Positions 14,107 to 22,490 are shown, numbered from the stretch's first letter. The stretch: DNA of 27,415 nucleotides from Flavobacterium sp. UBA807 (GCA_002296885.1 DBIH01000064.1:1-27415), one strand, 5' to 3'. The notes: generated by a model not told the origin, from the letters alone. Made by a program: numbers and translations.

Positions 14107-14922
14107 ATGAACTTCACCAAAACCACCGAGCAATCGTCACATTACGAGCATTTAGAAAAAATGTCGGTTGCCGATTTGTTATCCAACATCAATAAAGAAG
14201 ACAAAACTGTTCCGTTTGCAGTGGAAAAAGCTTTGCCACAAATAGAAACTTTAGTTGCTAAGGTTGTTGAGAAAATGAGACTCGGCGGAAGACTTTTCTA
14301 TATTGGTGCAGGAACATCAGGAAGACTGGGAATTGTTGATGCATCTGAATGTCCTCCAACTTTTGGAGTTCCGTTTGATTTAGTAAACGGAATTATTGCC
14401 GGTGGTGACAAAGCCATCCGTCGCGCCGTTGAAAATGCAGAAGACAATACCACTCAGGCATGGATTGATTTAAAAGAACAAAATATTGGTGCAAACGATG
14501 TGTTAATCGGAATTGCCGCTTCGGGAACAACACCCTATGTAATTGGCGGTTTACAAAAATGCAATGAAAACAATATCGTTACTGGATGCATCACCTGCAA
14601 CGAAGGAAGCCCGATTGCTTTAACAGCAAAATATCCAGTGGTTGTGGTTGTTGGACCTGAATTCGTAACCGGAAGCTCGAGAATGAAAGCAGGAACCGCA
14701 CAGAAATTAGTGTTGAACATGATTTCAACATCAACAATGATTCAACTTGGAAAAGTAAAAGGCAACAAAATGGTCGATATGCAGCTAAGCAATGACAAAC
14801 TGGTGGACCGTGGTGTGAAAATGATTATGGGTGAAATTCCGGTTGACTATCAAAAAGCATCCGAATTACTAAAAAAATATGGCAGCGTGAGAAAAGCTGT
14901 CGATAACTGGGACAAAAACTAA
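14107..14922 (+). CDS. murQ: N-acetylmuramic acid 6-phosphate etherase
   Basis: A 271-residue cytosolic SIS-domain lyase. MurQ splits the D-lactyl ether of MurNAc-6-phosphate to give GlcNAc-6-phosphate and lactate, a step of peptidoglycan recycling. Key motifs are the SIS core YIGAGTSGRLGIVDASECPPTFG, GIAASGTTPYVIGGLQ, and TGSSRMKAGTAQKLVLNMIST, followed by VDMQLSNDKLVDRG. The ATG at 14107 (MNFTKTTEQ) is preferred over 14083, which would prepend a short unrelated peptide. There is no PTS transporter (MurP) or MurR regulator nearby; it lies within a run of unrelated genes. A small exported protein follows 3 nt downstream, probably cotranscribed. Confidence 0.92.
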   Translation: MNFTKTTEQSSHYEHLEKMSVADLLSNINKEDKTVPFAVEKALPQIETLVAKVVEKMRLGGRLFYIGAGTSGRLGIVDASECPPTFGVPFDLVNGIIAGGDKAIRRAVENAEDNTTQAWIDLKEQNIGANDVLIGIAASGTTPYVIGGLQKCNENNIVTGCITCNEGSPIALTAKYPVVVVVGPEFVTGSSRMKAGTAQKLVLNMISTSTMIQLGKVKGNKMVDMQLSNDKLVDRGVKMIMGEIPVDYQKASELLKKYGSVRKAVDNWDKN

Positions 14923-14925
14923 ACT

Positions 14926-15417
14926 ATGAAGAATATAATTTTAACATTCACATTATTAATCGGATTCACTTCCTTTTCGCAAGGACTGACCTTAGGAAAA
15001 GATATCCCGAAACCGGTAACTTACGAAAGAGGCAGATTTTATATTGATGGCGAACAGATTCCGAGTTATCAGATGAAGAAAATACTGGCACCAAACCTTC
15101 ATGCTGTAAAGCTTTACAGGGAAGCAAAATCAAAAGAATCTCTTGGCGGATTGCTTCTCGGCTTGGGAATCACTGCTTGTGCAGTTGATTTAGCTGTTGG
15201 TTTATTTTCGGATGTAAAATATCCAACGGCCATCACCTATGCTGGTTTGGGCGTTGTAGTTGTCTCCATTCCGATACTTTCGGGAAGAAGGGCAAAAATG
15301 GAAGCAGCAATCAAATCGTATAACGACGGATTAAAAAGCACTACTTCGATTGAAACTAATTTTGACATGAATGCAGTGGCAAACCAAAACGGAGTTGGAA
15401 TACAAATAAAATTTTAA
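14926..15417 (+). CDS. Exported/membrane protein of unknown function
   Basis: A 163-residue protein with an N-terminal signal segment (MKNIILTFTLLIGFTSFSQ) and two further hydrophobic segments at about 69-85 (GGLLLGLGITACAVDLAVG) and 98-116 (TYAGLGVVVVSIPILSG), the second followed by a basic patch (GRRAKMEAA). The last stretch (NGVGIQIKF) could be a terminal beta strand. I do not recognise a characterised family. It follows murQ by 3 nt and precedes the DUF6095 gene by 1 nt, so all three are likely on one transcript. Confidence 0.65.
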   Translation: MKNIILTFTLLIGFTSFSQGLTLGKDIPKPVTYERGRFYIDGEQIPSYQMKKILAPNLHAVKLYREAKSKESLGGLLLGLGITACAVDLAVGLFSDVKYPTAITYAGLGVVVVSIPILSGRRAKMEAAIKSYNDGLKSTTSIETNFDMNAVANQNGVGIQIKF

Positions 15418-15418
15418 A

Positions 15419-15646
15419 ATGTCGGACAGCAAAAAACTTTTAGATAAAGGAATCAAGTACATGCTTTATGCATTGCCATTAATGTTTATTGGGCCAAGCG
15501 TGATTTACAATGCGTGGATCAACAAGGAAAATGTGTGGCATTATTTGGTTTTGGCAATTGGAATTGCACTTTGCTTATTGGCTGTCTATTTTATGTTTAA
15601 AGGAATAAAAACATTAACCGACGCACTTTTCAACCATGATAAATAA
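15419..15646 (+). CDS. DUF6095 family small membrane protein
   Basis: A 75-residue protein with two predicted transmembrane helices (about 15-33, YALPLMFIGPSVIYNAWI; about 40-60, WHYLVLAIGIALCLLAVYFMF) and charged ends. The N-terminal SDSKKLLDKGIKYMLYALPLMFIGPS and the C-terminal KGIKTLTDALF are the marks of the DUF6095 family, found in Flavobacteriia, with no known function. Its last 11 bases overlap the start of the DinB-like gene. Confidence 0.8.
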   Translation: MSDSKKLLDKGIKYMLYALPLMFIGPSVIYNAWINKENVWHYLVLAIGIALCLLAVYFMFKGIKTLTDALFNHDK

Positions 15647-16208
15647 TCACTACCTCGAAAGCGTAAAAAAGCAGTTTCTCTACTATAAAATGTTGGGAGA
15701 AAAAGCTATGGAGCAATTGGAATCGGAACAATTGTTTTATACTGCAAACGAAGACACCAACTCGATTGCGGTAATTGTAAAACATCTTTCCGGAAATATG
15801 ATTTCGCGCTGGACGGATTTTTTAATTTCAGATGGAGAAAAAGAATGGCGCAATCGCGATGGCGAGTTTGAGGAAACCATAAAAACCAAAGAAGAATTGA
15901 TGGCTGTTTGGAACAAAGGCTGGAATGTTTTTTTTGATACGCTGAATTCGCTTACGTCTGACCAACTGGAAACCATTATCTATATCAGAAATGAAGGCCA
16001 TACCGTGATTGAAGCAATCAACCGTCAGTTGGCGCATTATCCGTACCATGTTGGGCAGATTGTTTTTTATGCCAAAATGCTGAAGAAATCGGAATGGAAT
16101 TCGCTTTCGATTCCGAAGAACAAATCGAACAGTTATAATGCCGATAAGTTTTCGAAGGAGAAAAGCATTAAGAATTTTACGGATGATGAATTAGATAAAT
16201 TAAAGTAA
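15636..16208 (+). CDS. DUF1572/DinB-like protein
   Basis: A 190-residue protein of the DinB four-helix fold, DUF1572 branch. The three putative metal-binding histidines are H50 (KHLSGNM), H134 and H138 (QLAHYPYHVGQI), spaced as in DinB-type metalloproteins. Some relatives are thiol-dependent transferases, but for this branch no reaction is established. The start at 15636 overlaps the DUF6095 stop by 11 bases, which suggests translational coupling. The C-terminus (SYNADKFSKEKSIKNFTDDELDKLK) is polar and probably flexible. It is the last gene before the structured element at 16211. Confidence 0.85.
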   Translation: MINNHYLESVKKQFLYYKMLGEKAMEQLESEQLFYTANEDTNSIAVIVKHLSGNMISRWTDFLISDGEKEWRNRDGEFEETIKTKEELMAVWNKGWNVFFDTLNSLTSDQLETIIYIRNEGHTVIEAINRQLAHYPYHVGQIVFYAKMLKKSEWNSLSIPKNKSNSYNADKFSKEKSIKNFTDDELDKLK

Positions 16209-16210
16209 AT

Positions 16211-16306
16211 TAGCCCGGATGGAAGCGGCATCCTTTTTAGTTTGTCCTGCTGAGCCTGTCGAAGCACAAACTAAAAAGATATAGCGAACAGCCGGAAACA
16301 GCTCCT
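16211..16306. repeat. Structured palindromic intergenic element (candidate flavobacterial ncRNA/repeat)
   Basis: Between the DinB-like and lipoprotein genes. A short hairpin GGATG (16217-16221) / CATCC (16229-16233) is followed by a perfect 13-bp stem, CTTTTTAGTTTGT (16233-16245) with ACAAACTAAAAAG (16266-16278), and then by AGATATAGCGAACAGCCGG and AAACAGCTCC. CCGG at 16215-16218 can pair with CCGG at 16292-16295, which would close the whole. The flanks TAGCCCGGATGGAAGCGGCATCC-like and AGCGAACAGCCGGAAACAGCTCC-like recall a repeat that I have seen widely in Flavobacterium genomes; it may correspond to the Flavo-1 RNA motif, but I could not verify this. It ends 4 nt before the next start codon. 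Confidence 0.6.
16246..16265. repeat. REP-like sequence nested in the hairpin loop
   Basis: The loop of the 13-bp stem reads, on the minus strand, GCTTCGACAGGCTCAG followed by CAGG. This resembles short CTTCGACAGGCTCAG-type interspersed repeats found in several bacterial groups. It has a small internal TGCT/AGCA pairing. Confidence 0.5.
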
Positions 16307-16310
16307 AAAA

Positions 16311-16682
16311 ATGAAAAAAATAACGCTACTCTTATTTGCAGTATTCATTATCTCCTGCAACAATCACGAACGCAACTGCAAGGATTTCAGGACCGGAAAA
16401 TTTGAATTTACTCAAGAAATTGACGGTAAAAAACACACATCAACATTTACAAGAACTGAAAACCTTCAGATTGAAACTTATAACGGAAAAACCGATACCG
16501 CTTCGGTGCGCTGGGTAAACGACTGCGAATTCATTTTGCAGAAACTTCATCCGAAAAACATGACCGAAGAGAAAGCTATCAGCATGAAAATTTTGTTTAC
16601 CGAAAAGAATCGCTATACTTTTGAATATTGCTTTGTGGGAAGCAACAAAAAAGAACGAGGCGTTGTAACAAAAATCGAATAA
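16311..16682 (+). CDS. Small lipoprotein of unknown function
   Basis: A 123-residue lipoprotein. The hydrophobic N-terminus MKKITLLLFAVFIIS ends in a lipobox with C16 as first mature residue, then NNHERN. The body is beta-rich with two further cysteines (NDCEFILQ, FEYCFVGS) that might pair. As I recall, related flavobacterial proteins carry the automated name 'DNA topoisomerase IV', which this sequence does not support: no topoisomerase motif is present, and the name probably came from a nearby parE/parC. The start codon follows the structured element by 4 nt, so that element would be its leader. Function unknown; periplasmic face of a membrane inferred. Confidence 0.75.
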   Translation: MKKITLLLFAVFIISCNNHERNCKDFRTGKFEFTQEIDGKKHTSTFTRTENLQIETYNGKTDTASVRWVNDCEFILQKLHPKNMTEEKAISMKILFTEKNRYTFEYCFVGSNKKERGVVTKIE

Positions 16683-16708
16683 CCACGTTAAACAGCTAAA
16701 CTTTAAAA

Positions 16709-17566
16709 ATGGATATCTTATTTACGCCAAATGCCTTGATGGCACTGCTTACCCTAACATTCTTAGAAATCATCCTTGGAATTGACAACATCGTTTTCCT
16801 GTCTATCGTTTCGGGAAAACTGCCACAACACGACCAGCCAAAAGCAAGACGCGTTGGGTTGTTATTGGCAATGGCGTTCCGAATCATTTTACTTTTCGGG
16901 ATAACCTGGGTTATGGGACTGAAAGAAGTCATCCTGACTATTGACTGGGGATTTTTTGAAGCGGGAATTACGGGGCAAAGCATCATTATTTTTGGTGGTG
17001 GAATATTTCTGTTGTACAAATCGGTCACCGAAATCCATCACAAAATGGAAGGTGAAGAAGAAGGTACCAACGGCAAAGCCAGCAATAGCATAACAGGAGC
17101 TATTATTCAGATTGCATTGCTGAATATCGTGTTTTCTTTTGATAGTATTCTGACCGCAGTTGGAATGGTAAGCAATGCTGAGCCGCAACAAGGTGGTTTT
17201 GGTCATGAGGGTGCTTTGATTATCATGATACTTTCTGTAGTTTTTTCGATATTGATCATGATGGTTTTTGCCGGGCCGGTTTCTAAATTCGTCAATGAGC
17301 ATCCGACCATTCAGATTCTTGGATTGTCGTTCCTAATATTAATTGGTGTGATGCTGATTGCTGAAGGTTCACACTTAGCCAGTTTCAAATTTGGAAATGA
17401 TGTTGAAATTGGTTCGATTCCAAAAGGATATCTGTACTTCTCGATTTTCTTCTCACTGTTTGTGGAATTCCTGAATCTTCGCATGAAGAAAAACAGGAAA
17501 CCTGTCAAACTTCATAACAGTAAGATTATTGACAAGAAGTTGAAAGACACTGATATTACGGATTAA
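16709..17566 (+). CDS. TerC family integral membrane protein
   Basis: A 285-residue inner-membrane protein with seven to eight predicted helices. The TerC signature is EIILGIDNIVFLSIVSGKLP near residue 20 and the inverted-repeat partner ALLNIVFSFDSILTAVGM near residue 145, each with a conserved acidic residue in the membrane. A soluble polar loop (HHKMEGEEEGTNGKASNS) joins the halves. TerC/Alx proteins are linked to tellurite resistance and, in more recent work on relatives, manganese export; the substrate here is not shown. There are no ter operon partners. It lies 26 nt after the lipoprotein gene and is followed at 17575 by a strong terminator. Confidence 0.9.
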   Translation: MDILFTPNALMALLTLTFLEIILGIDNIVFLSIVSGKLPQHDQPKARRVGLLLAMAFRIILLFGITWVMGLKEVILTIDWGFFEAGITGQSIIIFGGGIFLLYKSVTEIHHKMEGEEEGTNGKASNSITGAIIQIALLNIVFSFDSILTAVGMVSNAEPQQGGFGHEGALIIMILSVVFSILIMMVFAGPVSKFVNEHPTIQILGLSFLILIGVMLIAEGSHLASFKFGNDVEIGSIPKGYLYFSIFFSLFVEFLNLRMKKNRKPVKLHNSKIIDKKLKDTDITD

Positions 17567-17574
17567 GGTCTAAT

Positions 17575-17606
17575 AAAAAAACTCCCAGGTAATTGGGAGT
17601 TTTTTT
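17575..17606. terminator. Bidirectional Rho-independent terminator (TerC / parC)
   Basis: ACTCCCA (17581-17587) pairs with TGGGAGT (17594-17600) around a GGTAAT loop, and six flanking A/T pairs extend the stem (17575-17580 with 17601-17606). The symmetric A and T runs let it act in both directions. It is 8 nt past the TerC stop and lies downstream of parC with the tandem repeat between. Confidence 0.88.
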
Positions 17607-17614
17607 ATCTATAA

Positions 17615-17748
17615 GGCTTCGACAAGTTTTCGACAAGGCTTCAACATTTTGTCGACGCGGCTTCAACATTTTGTTTTCCAAGGCTTCAATATTTTGTTTC
17701 TCAAGGCTTCAGCATTTTGTTTTCCAAGGCTTCAACATTTTATCCGCC
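17615..17748. repeat. Six-copy 22-23 bp tandem repeat after parC
   Basis: Units start with GGCTTC at 17615, 17637, 17659, 17682, 17705 and 17728; the period is 22, 22, 23, 23, 23 bp. The common unit is GGCTTCAACATTTTG followed by a variable tail (TTTTCCAA in two copies, TCGACGC in one). The first copy (GGCTTCGACAAGTTTTCGAC) splits into two 11-bp half-units, suggesting growth from a shorter word. The array ends 3 nt before the parC stop codon and reaches to within 8 nt of the terminator, so it would be the 3' UTR of the parC transcript. Confidence 0.85.
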
Positions 17749-17751
17749 TTA

Positions 17752-20460
17752 TTAGTCAAAACTCAAACCAATCTGTCCGTCATCATTGGTTTCAGTCTGA
17801 ATGTCATCATCAACATTTTCAATTTCTTCAGAAGCTTCAACTTCCGGAACTTCTTCTACAGGTTCTTCATAAGGCAAAGGTTCCAGAAGATTTACCTGTT
17901 TCAATTTGTCGGTTGTCAATTGATTTCCTAACGCCTTGATTCCTTTTACCGCAATAAATTCTTCCAGATTAATCGTTTGGTTGTCTTTCTGATTTCCTTT
18001 GACTTTGGCAAAAACAATTTCCGCCATCGGACGCCAATCGGTAGAAACGATTTCCAGTTGCGATTTTTCGTGTTCGGTAATAAAGATTTCTTCCTTGTTT
18101 TCGTTTTCGACTAAGAAACGCTTGATAAAATAACGTTCTTTTTCTCCGTCGTAATAAATCGCAGAAATAGGTTTGTTTGGATTCCATTTTTCCATCACGA
18201 CAATATCTTCATCAAAATGCGTCGTCAGTTCGGGAATAATGGTTTTAAGTTTTCCTGATTGATTGATCAAAAGCAATCGGTCGTTTGGTCGGAACTCGCC
18301 CAACAACTCTCCTCTTCCGTCAACATTTAGTCTTTGAACGGTATCGTCAAACCAGACTTTTCTCGGGCGTAAAGTCGAAATTCCTTTTTCCTTTAATTCG
18401 ATTTTCTTGATTGGATATTTGGTTACGGTATTTCCACGTGAAGCTCTTCCTTTGATGGCAATATCAGAGAAATCCAAATCCCATTTCAGTTTTTTGATGC
18501 TTCCCACCTGACGAAGTAAAACCGTAATGACTTCCGCTTCTCCATTGGGGTTTGCCGAAAAATACAATACCTGCGAACCGGCTTTTTCCTGAGTCAGGTC
18601 ATAGAATTTATCACGGGTAACTCCCGAAACATTGAAACGCTTGATGAATGTCGATCCGTTTTTACCATCGCGGTAAATCATATTGTAAATCGTGCGTTTG
18701 TCGTTCTTATCAAACACACCAATATGAATGATATCCTTGCCAACAAATTTCTTGTCATCAACTTTGGAAATCATCATTTTACCATCGCGCAGGAACACAA
18801 TCACATCATCAATGTCCGAGCATTCCGCAACGTATTCATCTTTTTTCAAACCAGTTCCGAAGAAACCTTCTTCCCTATTCACATAGAGTTTGGTATTTCT
18901 TAAAACCACTTTGGTTGCTTCAATATTGTCAAAATTTCTGAGTTCGGTTTGGCGCTCGCGGCCTTTCCCGAATTTATCTTTAAGGTTTTGGAAGAAGTTA
19001 ATGGCAAAATCAATGATATGGTCGAGGTCGTATTTAACCTGTTCCATTTCGGCTTCCAGTTTGGCAATGGCGTCATCTGCCTTATCCGAATCGAAACGCG
19101 TAATACGAATCATCGGAATCTGAGTCAGTTTCTGCAAATCATCATCATTAATTTCACGGACAAAGTCTTTTGCAAACGGCTTGAAACGTTTGTACATGTA
19201 TTCGTAAAGCGATTCCCTGTCGGAATACAGTTTGAAATCGATGTACATTTCTTCACGAATGAAGATTTTTTCCAAAGTCGAGAAATGCCATTTGTTTTCG
19301 AGTTCATCCAACTGGATTTCCAGCTCGTGTTTTAGCAGATCAACTGTTCTGTGAGTTGATATTTTCAGCATATCAGAAACGCCGATAAATCTTGGTTTGT
19401 GATCTTCAATCACACAGCCCAAGGGCGCGACTGAAGTTTCACATGCCGTAAACGCATAAAGCGCATCAATAGTTTTATCGGGAGAAACGCCTGGCGGAAG
19501 ATGGATTAAAATCTCAACTTCGGCAGCGGTGTTGTCTTCAATTTTTTTGACTTTTATTTTTCCTTTTTCATTCGCTTTCAGGATGCTGTCAATCAGAGTT
19601 GAAGTATTCGTTGAAAACGGAATCTGAGTAATTACCAACGTCTGTTTGTCCAACTGATTGATTTTGGCGCGGACACGAACACGCCCACCACGCAGACCAT
19701 CATTATAACCCGAAACATCCGCAATACCGGCTGTTGGGAAATCCGGATAAAGTGTAAACGGTTTGTTCTTTAAAACCTTAACAGAACATTCTATCAGTTC
19801 ATTGAAATTGTGTGGCAGCACTTTCGTGGACAAACCAACCGCAATTCCTTCTGCTCCCTGAGCCAGTAGCAATGGGAACTTCACCGGAAGGTTTACCGGT
19901 TCATTTCTTCTTCCGTCATAAGAAGCCTGCCAGGTTGTGATTTTTGGAGAATACAGGATTTCATGTCCCAGTTTTGAAATTCGCGCCTCGATATAACGCG
20001 AAGCTGCCGCTCCGTCACCCGTTAGGATATTTCCCCAGTTCCCCTGCATATCAATCAGCAAATCCTTCTGTCCAATCTGAACCATCGCATCACCAATACT
20101 CGCATCACCATGTGGATGGTATTGCATTGTATGACCAACGATGTTTGCCACTTTATTGTAACGCCCATCATCAAGCTCTTTCATCGAGTGCATGATACGA
20201 CGTTGTACCGGTTTAAAACCGTCTTCAATAGCAGGAACTGCTCGCTCGAGGATTACATAGGAAGCATAATCGAGGAACCAATCCTTGTACATACCGGTTA
20301 CTTTGGTAATGGTATCGTCAGGATTGACTTCTTCCTGATCGTAGAAATGATCGCCCGAACCTTTGAGGTCTTCAAAACCTTCGTCGGCAGCATCATCAAA
20401 CGACCCGTTGTTTTCGTTCTCGTCGTTATTTGGGATAATATCGTCTTCTTCGTTATTCAT
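17752..20460 (-). CDS. parC: DNA topoisomerase IV subunit A (type IIA topoisomerase)
   Basis: A 902-residue subunit that cuts and rejoins DNA for decatenation of chromosomes, acting with the ParE subunit encoded just upstream. The breakage-reunion domain has QRRIMHSM (86-93), HPHGDASIGDAMV (115-127, the quinolone-determining region) and the catalytic Tyr156 in AASRYIEARISKLG. The C-terminal region (about 500-850) has beta-pinwheel-type repeats (VLRNTKLYVNREEGFFGTG, FLRDGKMMISKVDDKKFVGKDIIHIG, LLINQSGKLKTIIPELT). Acidic extensions are present at both ends: about 1-45 (EEDDIIPNNDENENN, DDAADEGFEDL) and the last 50 residues. ParC rather than GyrA is chosen because of pairing with a 618-residue ParE. 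The start is 25 nt after the parE stop. Confidence 0.9.
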   Translation of the reverse strand: MNNEEDDIIPNNDENENNGSFDDAADEGFEDLKGSGDHFYDQEEVNPDDTITKVTGMYKDWFLDYASYVILERAVPAIEDGFKPVQRRIMHSMKELDDGRYNKVANIVGHTMQYHPHGDASIGDAMVQIGQKDLLIDMQGNWGNILTGDGAAASRYIEARISKLGHEILYSPKITTWQASYDGRRNEPVNLPVKFPLLLAQGAEGIAVGLSTKVLPHNFNELIECSVKVLKNKPFTLYPDFPTAGIADVSGYNDGLRGGRVRVRAKINQLDKQTLVITQIPFSTNTSTLIDSILKANEKGKIKVKKIEDNTAAEVEILIHLPPGVSPDKTIDALYAFTACETSVAPLGCVIEDHKPRFIGVSDMLKISTHRTVDLLKHELEIQLDELENKWHFSTLEKIFIREEMYIDFKLYSDRESLYEYMYKRFKPFAKDFVREINDDDLQKLTQIPMIRITRFDSDKADDAIAKLEAEMEQVKYDLDHIIDFAINFFQNLKDKFGKGRERQTELRNFDNIEATKVVLRNTKLYVNREEGFFGTGLKKDEYVAECSDIDDVIVFLRDGKMMISKVDDKKFVGKDIIHIGVFDKNDKRTIYNMIYRDGKNGSTFIKRFNVSGVTRDKFYDLTQEKAGSQVLYFSANPNGEAEVITVLLRQVGSIKKLKWDLDFSDIAIKGRASRGNTVTKYPIKKIELKEKGISTLRPRKVWFDDTVQRLNVDGRGELLGEFRPNDRLLLINQSGKLKTIIPELTTHFDEDIVVMEKWNPNKPISAIYYDGEKERYFIKRFLVENENKEEIFITEHEKSQLEIVSTDWRPMAEIVFAKVKGNQKDNQTINLEEFIAVKGIKALGNQLTTDKLKQVNLLEPLPYEEPVEEVPEVEASEEIENVDDDIQTETNDDGQIGLSFD

Positions 20461-20485
20461 TTATGCTGAATGTTCAGTCTGTTTT

Positions 20486-22342
20486 TTAATCTTTCTCTAC
20501 TACGTCCAATTCCACTTTCAGATTATTGATGATAAACACCTGTCGGTCCGGTGTGTTTTTGCCCATATAGAATTCCAATAAGGTTTCTATTGAAGTGGCT
20601 TTGTCCAACATTACAGGGTCAAGTCTTATGTCTTCACCAATAAAATGTTTGAATTCGTCGGGCGAAATTTCTCCCAATCCTTTGAATCGTGTGATTTCCG
20701 GTTTTGGTTTTAGTTTTTCTATGGCATTAACACGTTCTTCTTCAGTGTAACAGTAAATCGTTTCCTTTTTATTTCGAACACGGAAAAGCGGTGTCTGCAA
20801 AATATACAAATGACCTTCTTTGATTAATTCCGGGAAGAATTGCAAAAAGAAAGTAATCAATAGTAAACGAATGTGCATACCGTCGACATCGGCATCAGTG
20901 GCAATTACAATATTGTTGTAGCGCAGCTTGTCGTAATCTTCCTCAATATCCAACGCAGCCTGAAGGAGGTTGAATTCTTCATTCTCATAGACAATCTTCT
21001 TAGACATCCCGTAGGAATTCAGAGGCTTTCCACGTAAACTGAAAACTGCCTGAGTATTCACATCACGGCTTTTGGTGATGGAACCCGAAGCCGAATCTCC
21101 CTCGGTAATGAAAAGGGTGCTTTCCAGACTCCGTGGATTCTTGGCATCCGTTAAATGCACTCGGCAATCCCGTAGTTTTTTATTGTGAAGGCTGGCTTTT
21201 TTAGCTCGGTCTTTTGCCAGTTTACGGATTCCTGAAAGTTCCTTACGCTCTCTTTCAGCCTGAAGAATTTTGCGCAACAGTTGGTCGGCAACTTCAGGAT
21301 TTTTATGCAGAAAATTATCGAGTTTTGTTTTGATAAAATCATTCACAAAAGTTCTAACCGATGGACCTTTCGGACCAATTTCGGTGGAACCCAGTTTGGT
21401 TTTGGTTTGAGATTCGAAAACCGGTTCTTCGACTTTTACCGAAATCGCAGAAACAATCGATTTACGAATATCAGATGCTTCAAAAGGTTTGTTGTAAAAT
21501 TCTTTGATAGTTTTTACAATCGCTTCGCGGAATGCACCCAAATGCGTTCCACCCTGAGTGGTATTTTGTCCGTTAACGAACGAATGGTATTCTTCGGAAT
21601 ATTGGGATTTACTGTGTGTCAAAGCAATTTCGATATCATCACCCAAAAGATGGATGATTGGATATTGCATGTCTTCTTCGGTAATCGTTTCTTCTAATAA
21701 ATCCTTTAAACCGTTATCTGAATAATATTTTTCACCATTGTAATAAATCGTCAAACCCGTGTTTAGGTAACAATAATTTTTGAGCATTCGGATGACATAC
21801 TCATTACGGTACTTGTAGTTTTTGAATATCGTTTCATCGGCAACGAAAGCAACTTTTGTTCCTTTACGTTTGGTTGATTCGGTTACGTCTTCTTCAAGAG
21901 TCAGATTCCCAGCTGAGAATTCGGCTGCTTTTTGTTGATTATCACGAACGGATTCCACGCGGAAATAATTCGACAATGCATTTACTGCTTTTGTACCGAC
22001 TCCATTTAGTCCGACCGATTTCTTAAAGGCTTTGGAGTCGTATTTTCCACCCGTATTCATTTTGGAAACAACGTCAACAACCTTCCCTAACGGAATTCCA
22101 CGACCGTAATCGCGCACCGAAACCATTTTATCTTTAATGGTAACCTCAATGACTTTTCCGGCACCCATGACAAACTCATCGATACAGTTGTCGATGACTT
22201 CTTTTAACAGAATGTAAATTCCGTCATCGGGCGATGACCCGTCTCCAAGCTTCCCGATATACATTCCGGGACGCATACGGATGTGTTCCTTCCAATCTAA
22301 CGAACGGATATTGTCTTCTGTATATTGATTTTGTTCCTGCAT
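20486..22342 (-). CDS. parE: DNA topoisomerase IV subunit B (ATPase)
   Basis: A 618-residue subunit that supplies ATP-driven strand passage. The GHKL/Bergerat fold has [11 protein letters not shown] (catalytic E48, N52), [11 protein letters not shown] (78-86) and [14 protein letters not shown] (111-124). The transducer domain follows, then the TOPRIM domain with EGDSASGS (414-421) and DADVDG (from 483), and the C-terminal FKGLGE segment. The size and ending match ParE rather than GyrB, which is about 640-800 with an insert. I chose the ATG at 22342 ([15 protein letters not shown]); the upstream in-frame ATG at 22420 would add 26 hydrophobic residues with no family match. It is 25 nt upstream of parC, forming a parE-parC operon. 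Confidence 0.92.
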   Translation of the reverse strand: MQEQNQYTEDNIRSLDWKEHIRMRPGMYIGKLGDGSSPDDGIYILLKEVIDNCIDEFVMGAGKVIEVTIKDKMVSVRDYGRGIPLGKVVDVVSKMNTGGKYDSKAFKKSVGLNGVGTKAVNALSNYFRVESVRDNQQKAAEFSAGNLTLEEDVTESTKRKGTKVAFVADETIFKNYKYRNEYVIRMLKNYCYLNTGLTIYYNGEKYYSDNGLKDLLEETITEEDMQYPIIHLLGDDIEIALTHSKSQYSEEYHSFVNGQNTTQGGTHLGAFREAIVKTIKEFYNKPFEASDIRKSIVSAISVKVEEPVFESQTKTKLGSTEIGPKGPSVRTFVNDFIKTKLDNFLHKNPEVADQLLRKILQAERERKELSGIRKLAKDRAKKASLHNKKLRDCRVHLTDAKNPRSLESTLFITEGDSASGSITKSRDVNTQAVFSLRGKPLNSYGMSKKIVYENEEFNLLQAALDIEEDYDKLRYNNIVIATDADVDGMHIRLLLITFFLQFFPELIKEGHLYILQTPLFRVRNKKETIYCYTEEERVNAIEKLKPKPEITRFKGLGEISPDEFKHFIGEDIRLDPVMLDKATSIETLLEFYMGKNTPDRQVFIINNLKVELDVVEKD

Positions 22343-22490
22343 TTTGGATATAACGAATTTAAGGAGATGACATAGCACCAGTTTGCTAATATAATAGAAA
22401 TGCCATGCAAATGAAAGCACGGCATGTAGAAGTTATCAATAGGATATTGACAAAATTTTGAACTTAAAAAAACGATGTGAAGTCAGGAAA

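Noticed and set aside
17615-17748. CRISPR array
   Set aside because: Units are contiguous 22-23 bp with no unique spacers between conserved repeats, and no cas gene is nearby.
17593-17931. Plus-strand ORF of 112 codons across the tandem repeat and the parC end
   Set aside because: It begins in the terminator, is made of repeat translations (FNILF, FCFSRLQHF) and runs antisense into parC; no start signal and no family match.
22343-22420. Longer N-terminus of ParE from the ATG at 22420
   Set aside because: The extra 26 residues are hydrophobic and unlike any type IIA topoisomerase; [17 protein letters not shown] is the normal start.
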